From an uncultured Paracoccaceae bacterium (lineage in GTDB: Bacteria > Pseudomonadota > Alphaproteobacteria > Rhodobacterales > Rhodobacteraceae), in the NCBI GenBank assembly GCA_947493335.1, contig CANLQO010000001.1, positions 62,001 through 126,000 of the forward strand: a DNA stretch of 64,000 nucleotides. Direction: 5' to 3'. The position numbers and the translations under genes were made by a program. The notes beneath the pieces were generated by a model that searched no databases, was not told where the DNA came from, and saw only the letters and a list, made by a program, of their open reading frames with translations. Shown piece by piece: positions 8,838-17,176 of this stretch (its first letter is position 1; each line of letters begins with the position of its first letter).

Positions 8838-10494
8838 TGTCGATCTGGTTGAGTGGCTGCAGCGCCTCAGTCCTGTCAATCTGCTTTTGTGGCAGATCGG
8901 ACTTTGCCGGCGGATCTGGAAACCAACGATATTCCAGCTGGAATTTGACGACAGTCGCGTCCCGGCTTTGGACGTCGCTTGAGACAATCGGGTCGTCACC
9001 ACCAAAGTAATCGCCAAGCGTGTCGATGAAATAGAACATCAATTGGTTGATCCCGACTTTCGCATCAGTCAGGTCGGCATAGACGACAAGCTCACCCTCA
9101 AGCTGTTTTTCGGTTTCGAACTCTTCGAATTGGTCGCGCCATTTATCAATTTTCTGTCCGTCGACGTAAAGCACCGCGTCCCAATTGGGGTTGGGGAACA
9201 ATCCTTCAACAAAGATTTCCAATGTCCCATCGGTTGGCAACTGTAGCCGCACCCTTTCGTGCAGATCAATCTTGAGGTTTCCGACAGAGGACTTGCTCTG
9301 CGGAAGCTCGATCGGTTCTGACTGGCGCTCTAACCGCTCCAATCTTTCGCCGGGCTTCAGCCCGATCACCGCTATAAATGAAAAGCCCACCGCAGCGAGT
9401 GCGCCCCAGCGGATCAGGTGGCGCGTGAACCGGCGTGGGTCGGTCGGGATTTGCGGGGTCAGGTTGCCTCGAATGCCAATCCGCAGCGCCAGAAAGATTG
9501 CGGCAGGCAGGCAAATCGCCAAATACGGCCCCATCATGAAGACGGACAGGTCAGAGTGGAACAGAAAATCGCCGAAGGTTGCCGTGTTTTCGCCCAGCGT
9601 AATCAGCCAAGCGGCCAGCCCGTAATAGATCACAAGTGTACCCACAGCGATTAAACAGAGCAGCGCCATGTAAACCAAGCGGTCTGTGATTTCGGATCGT
9701 ACAGCCAGTGCCAGCCGCACCAGCATCAGCGGAACGATCACGAACAAGGAAAATTGAGCGTAGGCCTCGGACGGCATGCGCTCTCCCAGGATCACCTGCA
9801 AAAGCAGCCAATAGACCACAACCAACAGGAACAGCCCGTAAGTGAGAATCTGGCGCGCATCGATCACCGCGGCGGAGCTTTTTCGAAAAGAGATCGACGG
9901 CGGGAGCATGATCAGCCCCAAAGGGAAAAACCCGACGATACCCGTGATGAACCCGATGGAGCCCATCAAGATGAAAAGGTCATCATCCGGGCTGCGCACA
10001 AGGAAGATGAACAGCGCCATCGCGATGATCTGCGACAGGCCAAAAGCCACCCAGATGTGTCGGTTCAGCAAGCGGGACAGAATGCCATAGCCGCTTTGCG
10101 ATGACAGCAATAGCCGACGGTTCAGTCGGCCGGAATTCAGCGTCTCGCGCCACCAACTGCCCACCGCGTGCCACAGGGAAGTGTCGGTGGCTTTTGCGAT
10201 CAGATCTGCACTGCGAAACCACTTGAGCGCATTTCGACGGTTCATTTTCTTGTTGTGAAGCTGGGTTGCTGTTGCCTGTAGCGGGCGCAATAGGTCGGTG
10301 TCTTGCGCAGCTAGCTCTGCTATCGCCGCGTCATTGACCTGCGGATCATCCTCTTCCGTGGCCAACTGCAGCAAAAGCTCTGCGGCTTCTTCGCTGTGCG
10401 CGGCCGACAACGCCTTGGTCAGATGAATGCGGACTGCGGGATCATCGTGATCAATGTAGTGTTTGAGTATCTCAAAGGCGGGGGTCTGGGTCAT
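8821..10494 (-). CDS. HEAT-like multi-pass membrane protein of the TIR-SIR2/nSTAND operon
   Basis: A 557-aa protein with three parts. Residues about 1-75 are short helical repeats rich in DDP(A/Q)V turns, resembling HEAT or PBS-lyase repeats. Residues about 145-385 hold around seven hydrophobic segments. The C-terminal 170 residues are hydrophilic and beta-rich, ending in a Pro/Gln-rich tail. I do not recognise the family. The start overlaps the stop of the nSTAND gene by 4 bases (ATGA), so it is probably translationally coupled and the last gene of a three-gene operon. A membrane effector or anchor is a reasonable guess from this position, since many STAND-based systems end in a membrane-acting component. 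No catalytic motif was seen. Confidence 0.6.
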   Translation of the reverse strand: MTQTPAFEILKHYIDHDDPAVRIHLTKALSAAHSEEAAELLLQLATEEDDPQVNDAAIAELAAQDTDLLRPLQATATQLHNKKMNRRNALKWFRSADLIAKATDTSLWHAVGSWWRETLNSGRLNRRLLLSSQSGYGILSRLLNRHIWVAFGLSQIIAMALFIFLVRSPDDDLFILMGSIGFITGIVGFFPLGLIMLPPSISFRKSSAAVIDARQILTYGLFLLVVVYWLLLQVILGERMPSEAYAQFSLFVIVPLMLVRLALAVRSEITDRLVYMALLCLIAVGTLVIYYGLAAWLITLGENTATFGDFLFHSDLSVFMMGPYLAICLPAAIFLALRIGIRGNLTPQIPTDPRRFTRHLIRWGALAAVGFSFIAVIGLKPGERLERLERQSEPIELPQSKSSVGNLKIDLHERVRLQLPTDGTLEIFVEGLFPNPNWDAVLYVDGQKIDKWRDQFEEFETEKQLEGELVVYADLTDAKVGINQLMFYFIDTLGDYFGGDDPIVSSDVQSRDATVVKFQLEYRWFPDPPAKSDLPQKQIDRTEALQPLNQIDIIETK

Positions 10495-12479
10495 GACGGC
10501 ACCGGCTCTGGTTCTGCAACGGCATCAGTGAAGTCACGATAGACTGTGAACAGCCGCGCATAGTCTTCACGTTGCAACCCACGCTGCAAAGCCGCGTGCA
10601 TCAGCAAGTCAAGCGCCTCTGCGTCCCAGGCGCAGCGGTCAGCGTTGTCGATCAAAGCAAGCACGGCATTGCTGGTCAGATTTTCGGCACGCTTTTCCAA
10701 CGCAGGGGCGTGGGTGTCGTGACTATGTCCCATGGCGCTGGCGGCGGTGCGTTGGGCATAGCGAAAGACCTGCTCGGCGCTGTTGACGTGTTCGACAATT
10801 TCCTTTTGCAAAGGGGCAATCAAAAATTCATGTGCGATTTCAATGAACTGACTGCCCATGCGGGCTTCTTTTCGGACAATGCCATTGTTTTGCATCACCC
10901 CAATCAGACGGCTCCGCTTGTTTGTGTCTCGTAAGGCACCACCGACAAGCGTCTTGTATTCGACGACATTCCGTTTGCTGCTTTGGGTAAGCAAATCCGA
11001 CAGCATGTCGAGGATTTCGAGTTGATCGGATTTGTCGAAATCATAAAGGATTTCCTTGAAGTAATCGCGCTGGATGCTGACCGTTCCGCCGGTCTGCTCC
11101 ATGAAATCATCAAATGACACCTTTGGAACTTCGACATTGCCGCCGCGCTTGAGGTCTTTCCCAAAAAGCCGCCAAATCTTCTCACAGACGATCTGGATGT
11201 GCGCGGGCTCTACAAACCGGTTTTCCTTTTTCAGTGCACCGATGATTTCGTCGTAAATCTGCGGTTCATAGTCGTAGCCAAAGGCTTGCGCGGGCAGTTG
11301 GATCGCGCGGCGCGCGTCCGAAACCGTCAAAAAATCCAGCCGGTATTGCGATGTGTCGCGCGCTGGTGCCAAGGGCGGCACCGAGGCAAGCTGCCCGACG
11401 TATTCATCGCGCATCGAAAGGACCACTGAGATTGGCAAAATCTCTTGGCTGCGCTGGGCCGGTGCGAGAAGGCGGCGCAATTCATCAAAGAAACTTGGCC
11501 GCAGCCGCCAATCGGGTTTTTCAAGATCTTCGGCGGCGTCCTGGCCCGCCTTTTCGGCGTCGTCGGTGTAGAGCGTAAAGATTTGCTCGAACTGGTCGAT
11601 CACAAGGCAAAGCGCAAATCCTGACTGTTTGCGGGCCCATTTGCGCCAGAAGTTTCGAAAGAATTGCACAAAGCCAAATTCCGGCAAATCCAGCTCATCG
11701 AGCCATTCACGATGCGCCGCGCGCGCATGAGCCGAGGACAAGAGCGTGTGGATCTCGTGCAGCGGGGCGCCTTTCCAAAGATCGTCGTGGATGTCCTGTC
11801 CGATCTGGTCAAAACAAAAGAATGTCGCCAGATGCTGCCAATAGGACCGGACATCCATGGTCCCGCCCAGCAGTTTGCAGAACAGCGGAGTCGTACGCCC
11901 GCCACGGTATCGGTAGGGGTCGAGCCAGAGTTTCTTGACCTCAAACGCGGCCAGTAGATTGCGCCGGACCGGGTCTTCGCTGTGAATGTCGTCAAACCGG
12001 TCAAGCACATCCTCAATCGGTGAATCCGCAAGTTCAGGCGCATATTCAAGCATCGCCGCAATGGCTGCTGCCTCGCATTCAGGGGGTGGGATCAACTGCA
12101 GGATCGAGGCGACGCGCACAGCTTCGAGCGGGTCACTTTGAGGCGTCAATCGCACGGTGTGCAATCCGGTTTCTTCGATCCGGGGAATGACCCGAGCGTT
12201 CAGGATTGAGGTTTTCCCGGCACCCGATTGCGCGTGGAGCAGGCACAGACGGCCCTTGAGAAACAGCGACGACATTTCACGCTCTTCCTGATCACGGCCA
12301 AAGAATAGCGGCGAGTCCTCGAACTGGTAGCTGTCGGTGCCCTTGTAAGGTTCATCGCCAACGGTGGTGCGTGAAAACTCCAATTGGAAATCGCTGGCGG
12401 TTTCACCGTAACCCTGCGGCGGGTTGGCCAAGGCGTCCAAGCGTCTTTTGGTCGGGCTTTCTGTTGCCGCGTCTTCCAT
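10491..12479 (-). CDS. nSTAND-type P-loop NTPase
   Basis: A 662-aa protein. After a short N-terminus, the sequence SPLFFGRDQEEREMSSLF leads into the P-loop AQSGAGKTS at 83-91. Walker B is LCLVIDQFEQIF near 290-301, followed by the acidic-aromatic stretch common in the nSTAND1 group (an FxGR entry, then a DQFEE-like Walker B). The C-terminal 300 residues are helical (winged-helix-like plus arm) and end in a Pro/Glu tail. STAND NTPases act as ATP-driven sensor switches that release a linked effector. The gene starts 2 bases after the TIR-SIR2 stop and overlaps the membrane-protein gene by 4 bases. The NTPase assignment is firm; a defence or regulated-death role is inferred from the neighbours. 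Confidence 0.78.
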   Translation of the reverse strand: MEDAATESPTKRRLDALANPPQGYGETASDFQLEFSRTTVGDEPYKGTDSYQFEDSPLFFGRDQEEREMSSLFLKGRLCLLHAQSGAGKTSILNARVIPRIEETGLHTVRLTPQSDPLEAVRVASILQLIPPPECEAAAIAAMLEYAPELADSPIEDVLDRFDDIHSEDPVRRNLLAAFEVKKLWLDPYRYRGGRTTPLFCKLLGGTMDVRSYWQHLATFFCFDQIGQDIHDDLWKGAPLHEIHTLLSSAHARAAHREWLDELDLPEFGFVQFFRNFWRKWARKQSGFALCLVIDQFEQIFTLYTDDAEKAGQDAAEDLEKPDWRLRPSFFDELRRLLAPAQRSQEILPISVVLSMRDEYVGQLASVPPLAPARDTSQYRLDFLTVSDARRAIQLPAQAFGYDYEPQIYDEIIGALKKENRFVEPAHIQIVCEKIWRLFGKDLKRGGNVEVPKVSFDDFMEQTGGTVSIQRDYFKEILYDFDKSDQLEILDMLSDLLTQSSKRNVVEYKTLVGGALRDTNKRSRLIGVMQNNGIVRKEARMGSQFIEIAHEFLIAPLQKEIVEHVNSAEQVFRYAQRTAASAMGHSHDTHAPALEKRAENLTSNAVLALIDNADRCAWDAEALDLLMHAALQRGLQREDYARLFTVYRDFTDAVAEPEPVPS

Positions 12480-12481
12480 GG

Positions 12482-14209
12482 TCAGGCAGACCGCGCCAGA
12501 CGGGCCGCGTCTGCCGCATTCAATTCCGCCTCCAGCGCCTTGAGGAAGACCTCTTGACCTGGCGGCAATTCAATCAAGTTCAACGTGCTAGCGTGGTGGC
12601 GCAGATTGTCCTGCATATCCTCTTCCAGCCGCATCAGCCATCCATCACGGCTGCGGCTCTTGAGCCCTTCACGTTCACGGGGCACCAGATATCGGTTGAT
12701 CCGGCTTGACGTAAACGGACCGCGCCAGACCACCTCGGCGGCCTGTTGCACTTCGGTCAGGAGGAACGAATTGCCAAACAAGACCGAGGGCGAAATTCGC
12801 AACCGTTCCTCGATGGCTGCGGGCACAAGATCGTCGATCCGGGTCAGTTCGAACAACTGCTCTGTGTTAACCACGCAACTGCCGTAAACATCGATGGAGC
12901 CATGATACTTGAACAGGATGCACCCTTCGAAGTCATCGAAACTCAGACCCTTGGGAGTGACCGGGCGCGCGTAGTCCTCGCCTCCTCGGCCATGAGCGCT
13001 GTGGCCCTGACCACGGCTCACCGATTGCACTGCGGCTTCCTCCAGAAAGGCCAGCGCTTCTTCCTCGGCATGAGGATCGTCGCGCGACAGGATGCGCGGC
13101 TGACTGTCGGGATCAAAAGCATCGCTTAGGACAATGGTGCCGTTTTGCACTGCAGATCCGATGCTTTGCACTTCCAGCCGGTTGGGCAAGTTCACGGTGA
13201 TGCGTGTGAATGGCACACCATTGCAGATCATGTGCCATTCAAGATTTGTGCCAAAATTGGTTGTAAAGATCATCGGCGCGGGTCGGCGCTTGCGCCGGGA
13301 CGCTTCGCTGCTGTCAAGCAATTGCCGCAGCACCTTGGCAAACCGGTCATAGAATTGATTGTTCTGCTGACGCCGGATTTGCAGCACCTCTTGCAGCCGC
13401 GATTGCACCATTTGCGGGCCGCTTGTGCTCATGCAAAGCCAACTGGCCACCAATTCCAGTGGCAACCTGTTGGAGACATCATCAAGCGACAATTCATCGC
13501 CCTTTTGCATCAGCAATTGTGCGACGTCCCACGGGCTGGGTTCGCCGAATTCCTGATTTGATATTTCATGCGTTTCCTCCGTCTCGGATGCGGGAGGAGC
13601 TTCGATTCCGGTCAATGGTCCGATAAGGAAATTCAACCCGAATTGCCGCGCGTCCCGACGCAATTGTTGCGCAATCGGGCGGAAAGGGTCCTGCCCACCC
13701 GATGTCGGGGCGGGCGCTGCGGCTGCAATCGGAACTGCCGCGGGTGCATCGGGTTCTGGCGCGGTCTCAGTGGCCCGTTGAGGATAGCCCTTTTCCTCGC
13801 GGATGCGGTCAACCATGTCCAAGAGTTTCTTGACCGGTTTCGTGTCTTCCAGGGTCGCAAAGGTGATCGCGGGAAAGCCACGAAATACCGTTGTGCGGTC
13901 CGCTGGCGTGGCCCCCGGCAGGATGACCGTGACCAGCGCTCCTTCCGACAGGACGTGGTTGTTGAACGCGATGTCCATTTCAACCTTGTGATAACGGCTC
14001 ACACCGTTGGGCCCCCAACAGCCGACAAAAACCAATGTCTTGGGCAATACCTCGTCAATCACTGCGCCAGCAATTTGATCGGGGGGCAGGTCGTCGTCAT
14101 CAAAGAATACTTTGCAGCCGTGACCTTCAAGTGTGCGGCAAAGCTCTCGTATTGCTGGTTTTTCCAGCGAATTGTGCGAAAGAAAAATATCAAAGAAATC
14201 GTCAGTCAT
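12482..14209 (-). CDS. TIR domain fused to SIR2-like domain
   Basis: A 575-aa protein from the ATG at 14209; an in-frame TTG at 14230 would add 7 residues. Residues 1-145 form a TIR domain: FDIFLSHNS at 6-14, a central GPNGVSRYHKVEMD segment with the probable catalytic Glu77, and alternating strands. After an Ala/Pro linker (about 145-200) comes a SIR2-like domain: SWLCMS, FTTNFGTNLE near 313-322, FKYHGSID near 432-439, and an SVLFGNSF end motif. Both fold types can cleave NAD in bacterial immune proteins, so this chain may hold two NAD-consuming units or one sensor and one effector. It is the first gene of a coupled operon with the nSTAND NTPase. The domain calls rest on motifs seen by eye. 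Confidence 0.78.
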   Translation of the reverse strand: MTDDFFDIFLSHNSLEKPAIRELCRTLEGHGCKVFFDDDDLPPDQIAGAVIDEVLPKTLVFVGCWGPNGVSRYHKVEMDIAFNNHVLSEGALVTVILPGATPADRTTVFRGFPAITFATLEDTKPVKKLLDMVDRIREEKGYPQRATETAPEPDAPAAVPIAAAAPAPTSGGQDPFRPIAQQLRRDARQFGLNFLIGPLTGIEAPPASETEETHEISNQEFGEPSPWDVAQLLMQKGDELSLDDVSNRLPLELVASWLCMSTSGPQMVQSRLQEVLQIRRQQNNQFYDRFAKVLRQLLDSSEASRRKRRPAPMIFTTNFGTNLEWHMICNGVPFTRITVNLPNRLEVQSIGSAVQNGTIVLSDAFDPDSQPRILSRDDPHAEEEALAFLEEAAVQSVSRGQGHSAHGRGGEDYARPVTPKGLSFDDFEGCILFKYHGSIDVYGSCVVNTEQLFELTRIDDLVPAAIEERLRISPSVLFGNSFLLTEVQQAAEVVWRGPFTSSRINRYLVPREREGLKSRSRDGWLMRLEEDMQDNLRHHASTLNLIELPPGQEVFLKALEAELNAADAARLARSA

Positions 14210-14250
14210 GAGAAATTCCGCCACCGACAAAAGAGATAATAAAAAATTAA

Positions 14251-14279
14251 ATGGTACGAAGGATACGCAAAAAATTCAA
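14251..14279 (-). promoter_or_regulatory. Candidate sigma-70 promoter of the TIR-SIR2 operon
   Basis: Reading the - strand, TTGAAT (14274-14279) and TACCAT (14251-14256) are separated by 17 bases, and lie about 40 bases before the ATG in an AT-rich stretch. This is a plausible housekeeping promoter based on consensus matching only. Confidence 0.4.
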
Positions 14280-14328
14280 GTGTTTCGGCTTTTTGGAACA
14301 TGAAGGTCAGTTGTGACCACGCATGAAA

Positions 14329-14358
14329 AAAGGACCGGCGCGTTTGCACCGGTCCTTT
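14329..14358 (-). terminator. Rho-independent terminator of the puc operon
   Basis: A perfect 10-bp stem (AAAGGACCGG with CCGGTCCTTT) encloses a 10-base loop. On the - strand it is followed by a run of T, 22 bases after the last puc-operon gene. It also separates that operon from the TIR-SIR2 promoter. Confidence 0.8.
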
Positions 14359-14380
14359 GTCATTGCTTCGGCGGGTTGGC

Positions 14381-15046
14381 CTAGCTGACGGTTTTCATTC
14401 CGAACATGCGTGAGAACGGGAAGCCGCCACCGGGGATGACCTTTTTGTGGCGCGGCTTGGTCGACAGCAGTTTGCCGGGCCAGAACATCTGCGACATGTA
14501 GCGCCCACCGCTGATAACAGACGATGACCGGGATTTGCGCGATATCAGCTTGCCGGGCCAGAATTTGGCCGACATCGGGTTGTTGTGCTTCAGATCGCGC
14601 TTGCGCCGATGCTCTTTGAGAAGCCGAAGGCCGAACTCAGAGGATACCGGGCCGCGCGGCGCAGGCACCGGAAGTGACAGGATAAGCGGATGATCCTTGA
14701 GCACGCTGCGGGCCTTTTCGGGCTTGCCGGGGACAAAGAAATCCTCGGTCACGTTGCCTGCGTCGATGGTGTCTCGCTTGGCAAGAATGTCGCGGGTCAT
14801 CTGGGCCGCGCCAAGTGGCTTATAAGTCGTCCGGACGACCAGCACCGCATTTCCTGCTGCGAGCGCCTTGCTATAGGCCGCGATGGCATCGGGATGCACC
14901 TGCGCGCGCTGCATCCGCGCCTCGGCCTTGTCACTGGCGACGATGACATCGCAGGCCCGTTTGGGCACACCTTTGAACTGCAACCGGTCCGCGGCACTTT
15001 GCGCGGCCGCCTGATCGGGCATTAGGCGGGTGATAATCGTTGTCAT
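14381..15046 (-). CDS. Last gene of the LH2 operon, PucD/PucE-like protein with tandem repeats (tentative)
   Basis: A 221-aa basic protein whose ATG overlaps the pucC stop by 4 bases, so it belongs to the puc operon. The N-terminal 120 residues look like a soluble alpha/beta stress-protein-like fold beginning MTTIITRL. The C-terminus carries two adjacent 26-residue repeats at 158-183 and 184-209 that share 14 positions, including FWPGKL, a later VI and a GG pair; a shorter third copy (MFGMK) may end the protein. In Rhodobacter-type puc operons pucC is followed by small proteins (PucD, PucE) that stabilise LH2. The position suggests that role, but I could not confirm homology. No transmembrane segment is obvious. 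Confidence 0.55.
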   Translation of the reverse strand: MTTIITRLMPDQAAAQSAADRLQFKGVPKRACDVIVASDKAEARMQRAQVHPDAIAAYSKALAAGNAVLVVRTTYKPLGAAQMTRDILAKRDTIDAGNVTEDFFVPGKPEKARSVLKDHPLILSLPVPAPRGPVSSEFGLRLLKEHRRKRDLKHNNPMSAKFWPGKLISRKSRSSSVISGGRYMSQMFWPGKLLSTKPRHKKVIPGGGFPFSRMFGMKTVS

Positions 15047-16473
15047 GATGCCTCCATTCGCTTGGTGTTCGTCGTCGTGATATCGATCCGTTTTGACACG
15101 CGCCGCGCCATGGGCAGGATCACGGCCAGCGCCAGCAAAAGGGCGATGGCCTCAATCGTGAATACAACAGTGTAGGGCGCGTGCGCGGCACTTCCAGTGG
15201 GTGTCTGCAATCCGACGATCAGGTCGCGGACGATCCCGGCCAATGCAACACCGACCCCGGCGGCGGTCGCCTGCGCGGCGCCCCATGCGCCAAGCGCCAG
15301 TCCGATGCGGTCCTTGGGTGCCGCCCGCATCATCGCCGTCAGCGTCGCGTGTCCAAAGAGGCCAGCGCCCAGCCCGACAAAGAAGGTGCCCAGCAAAAAC
15401 AGCGGTGTGCCGCCACCCATGGCCGCAAAAATGATCGCGCCAAAACCGGGCGCGCCGATGGCCGCCCCCGTCATGGCAAGGTTCTCAGGTGCGGTGGTGC
15501 CGCTGAGCAATCGAGAGGCGACACCAAAGCCCACGAGCGTGCCCCCCGCAAAAAGCGCCGTCAGCTTTGTGGTGTCTGCCACCGAAAGGCCCAGCACCTG
15601 CCCGCCGTATGGTTCAAGCAGAACATCGGCCATGCCAAAACCAAAGGTACCAAGGCAGATCACGGCGAGCAGCCTGATGATGCCTTTGGTCCGGGCCAAT
15701 TGGGTCCAGGCCGCCTGAAATGCCATGGGGCGGGCGGCCTTCATCTCTTGCGCGCGGGCACGGCTGCGTGCCTCTTGCTTCCACATCGCCAGCAGGTTCA
15801 GGGCGACCGTGACCACCGCACTGCCCTGAATAACCTGAATAAGCCGACCTGGCGTGTAGTTTTCCAGCATTGCGCCATAGACCAGCGCGCTTGCCACCAT
15901 GCCCAACAGCAGCATCACATACATCAGGCCCACGACTTTGGGCTGATCCGCTTCTTCAACCAGATCGGTCGCAAGGGCCAATCCCACGGTCTGCACGATA
16001 TGGACGCCGGCCCCCACCAAAAGGAATGACAGCGCAGCAGCACTCAGCCCGATCCAGCGCGGGGCGTCGACGGCCTCTCCGTAGCCGGACAGCACCAGAA
16101 GCGCGAAAGGCATGATGGCAAAGCCGCCGAACTGGCATAGCGTGCCTTTCCAGATGTAGGGGATGCGCCGCAGGCCAAGGGCCGAGACGTGGATATCCGA
16201 TTTATAGCCAATTAGCGTGCGAAACGGAGCAAAGACCAGCGGCAGCGCCAGCATGACCGCCACGAGTGTGGCGGGCACGTTCAATTCAACAATCATGACG
16301 CGATTGAGGGTCCCGACAAGCATGACCAGCGCCATGCCGACAGTGACCTGAAAAAGCGAAAGCCGCAGCAGGCGGCTAAGGGGAACATCGGCGCTGGCGA
16401 CATCCGCAAATGGCAAATACTTCGGCCCTAAAGCCGCCAGTTTTCGCGTGGCGAAGGTGCGGTAGTCAAACAT
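15043..16473 (-). CDS. pucC: PucC family light-harvesting complex assembly transporter
   Basis: A 476-aa major-facilitator-like protein. I start it at the ATG at 16473 (MFDYRTFATRKL) because the 31 residues before it read as non-coding Pro/Arg sequence. About twelve hydrophobic segments are visible. The early block LSLFQVTVGMALVMLVGTLNR and the loop YKSDIHVSALGLRRIPYIW are characteristic of the PucC/LhaA/bacteriochlorophyll-delivery family. In Rhodobacter, PucC is needed for assembly of LH2 at the inner membrane. It lies 97 bases downstream of pucA, with a strong hairpin between them, and overlaps the next gene by 4 bases. Confidence is high from motifs and operon context. Confidence 0.92.
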   Translation of the reverse strand: MFDYRTFATRKLAALGPKYLPFADVASADVPLSRLLRLSLFQVTVGMALVMLVGTLNRVMIVELNVPATLVAVMLALPLVFAPFRTLIGYKSDIHVSALGLRRIPYIWKGTLCQFGGFAIMPFALLVLSGYGEAVDAPRWIGLSAAALSFLLVGAGVHIVQTVGLALATDLVEEADQPKVVGLMYVMLLLGMVASALVYGAMLENYTPGRLIQVIQGSAVVTVALNLLAMWKQEARSRARAQEMKAARPMAFQAAWTQLARTKGIIRLLAVICLGTFGFGMADVLLEPYGGQVLGLSVADTTKLTALFAGGTLVGFGVASRLLSGTTAPENLAMTGAAIGAPGFGAIIFAAMGGGTPLFLLGTFFVGLGAGLFGHATLTAMMRAAPKDRIGLALGAWGAAQATAAGVGVALAGIVRDLIVGLQTPTGSAAHAPYTVVFTIEAIALLLALAVILPMARRVSKRIDITTTNTKRMEAS

Positions 16474-16535
16474 CTGGTGCCGGTCCCGTATCCGCCAACG
16501 CGCCTGTGGGGCGGGGCGGCTTACCCTGGAAGGTG

Positions 16536-16566
16536 TTGGGCCCGCCGCGGATGGCGGCAGGCCCAA
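16536..16566 (-). promoter_or_regulatory. Stable intercistronic hairpin after pucA
   Basis: TTGGGCC and GCCGC pair with GCGGC and GGCCCAA around a 5-base loop, with one C/A mismatch, starting 4 bases after the pucA stop and lacking a T run. In puc and puf operons such hairpins protect the abundant BA message and reduce read-through into pucC. That role is inferred here. Confidence 0.6.
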
Positions 16567-16570
16567 GGAT

Positions 16571-16918
16571 CTATTGGACGATCAGTGGCATTTCCACGTC
16601 TGCGGATGCCATCGTCTCGGGTAAGGTCAGGATACCCTTGGCGCTGGTTCCGTCAGGCAGGATCACCGTCACTTCCAAGCCGTCGCCGGTTGGCATGACA
16701 TAGCTGACCGTTGCCGCGTCAAGGCTACCCTCTTCAAGAATGGTGGCCGAGGCCATCTCTTCCCCGCCAGAGGCAGACCCTTGCAGGAAATCCGACACCC
16801 AAGTGGTGTTCTTGACTACCTGCATATGGACCGAGAATGATCCAACAGCGACCGCGCCAAGAAACAGCGGAACGCCTACGGTTGGTGAAACGACAAGCCA
16901 CATTTTTGCGTTATTCAT
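16571..16918 (-). CDS. pucA: LH2 antenna alpha subunit with long C-terminal extension
   Basis: A 115-aa protein. Residues 1-47 are a standard LH2 alpha polypeptide: a short N-terminus (MNNAKMWLVV), one membrane helix, His31 as bacteriochlorophyll ligand in SVHMQVV, and NTTWVSDFLQG after the helix. Residues about 48-115 form an extra soluble beta-rich tail (VTVILPDGT, LPETM) absent from ordinary PucA proteins of about 55 residues. Longer alpha chains are known, for example PucA2 of Rhodobacter sphaeroides. A GGGAG ribosome-binding site precedes the ATG, and pucB lies 12 bases upstream. The protein forms the LH2 ring with PucB and binds B800/B850 pigments. Confidence 0.92.
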   Translation of the reverse strand: MNNAKMWLVVSPTVGVPLFLGAVAVGSFSVHMQVVKNTTWVSDFLQGSASGGEEMASATILEEGSLDAATVSYVMPTGDGLEVTVILPDGTSAKGILTLPETMASADVEMPLIVQ

Positions 16919-16930
16919 GGTGTGTCTCCC

Positions 16931-17083
16931 TTATCCCAGCCACGGTGTCGCGATGGCGACCAGAATGTGTGCCAGCAGGGCAATTGCCCCGAACACGCGT
17001 GTGCCATCGATGAGGTAGCTGTGCACTTCTTCGGCTTCTTCGAGCGTCAGGCCGGTTGGCCAAACCTTATCTTCATCTGCCAT
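16931..17083 (-). CDS. pucB: LH2 antenna beta subunit
   Basis: A 50-aa protein starting at the ATG at 17083, chosen because AGGAGG lies just upstream and because [13 protein letters not shown] is the expected beta-chain N-terminus; the 23 in-frame residues before it are leader sequence. The [11 protein letters not shown] stretch, His21 and His39, and the C-terminal ATPWLG match LH2 beta polypeptides. His39 should bind the B850 pigment. It is the first gene of the pucBAC operon and sits about 100 bases below a PpsR-type palindrome. Confidence 0.95.
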   Translation of the reverse strand: MADEDKVWPTGLTLEEAEEVHSYLIDGTRVFGAIALLAHILVAIATPWLG

Positions 17084-17176
17084 TTGCAGTCCTCCTTCAT
17101 AGTTGGGGAAAGCAAACCCAGGACCCTGTGTCGCTGTGAATTGGACCGTCAAGCAGAGTTGCTTCCTATGTGCGAC

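Noticed and set aside
12482-14209. Assigning the TIR-SIR2 gene to Thoeris
   Set aside because: In Thoeris the TIR (ThsB) and SIR2-SLOG (ThsA) proteins are separate, and no SLOG domain or nSTAND partner belongs to it.
13568-14239. Open frame antisense to the TIR domain
   Set aside because: It has no ribosome-binding site and its composition is unlike a protein; the TIR reading is clear.
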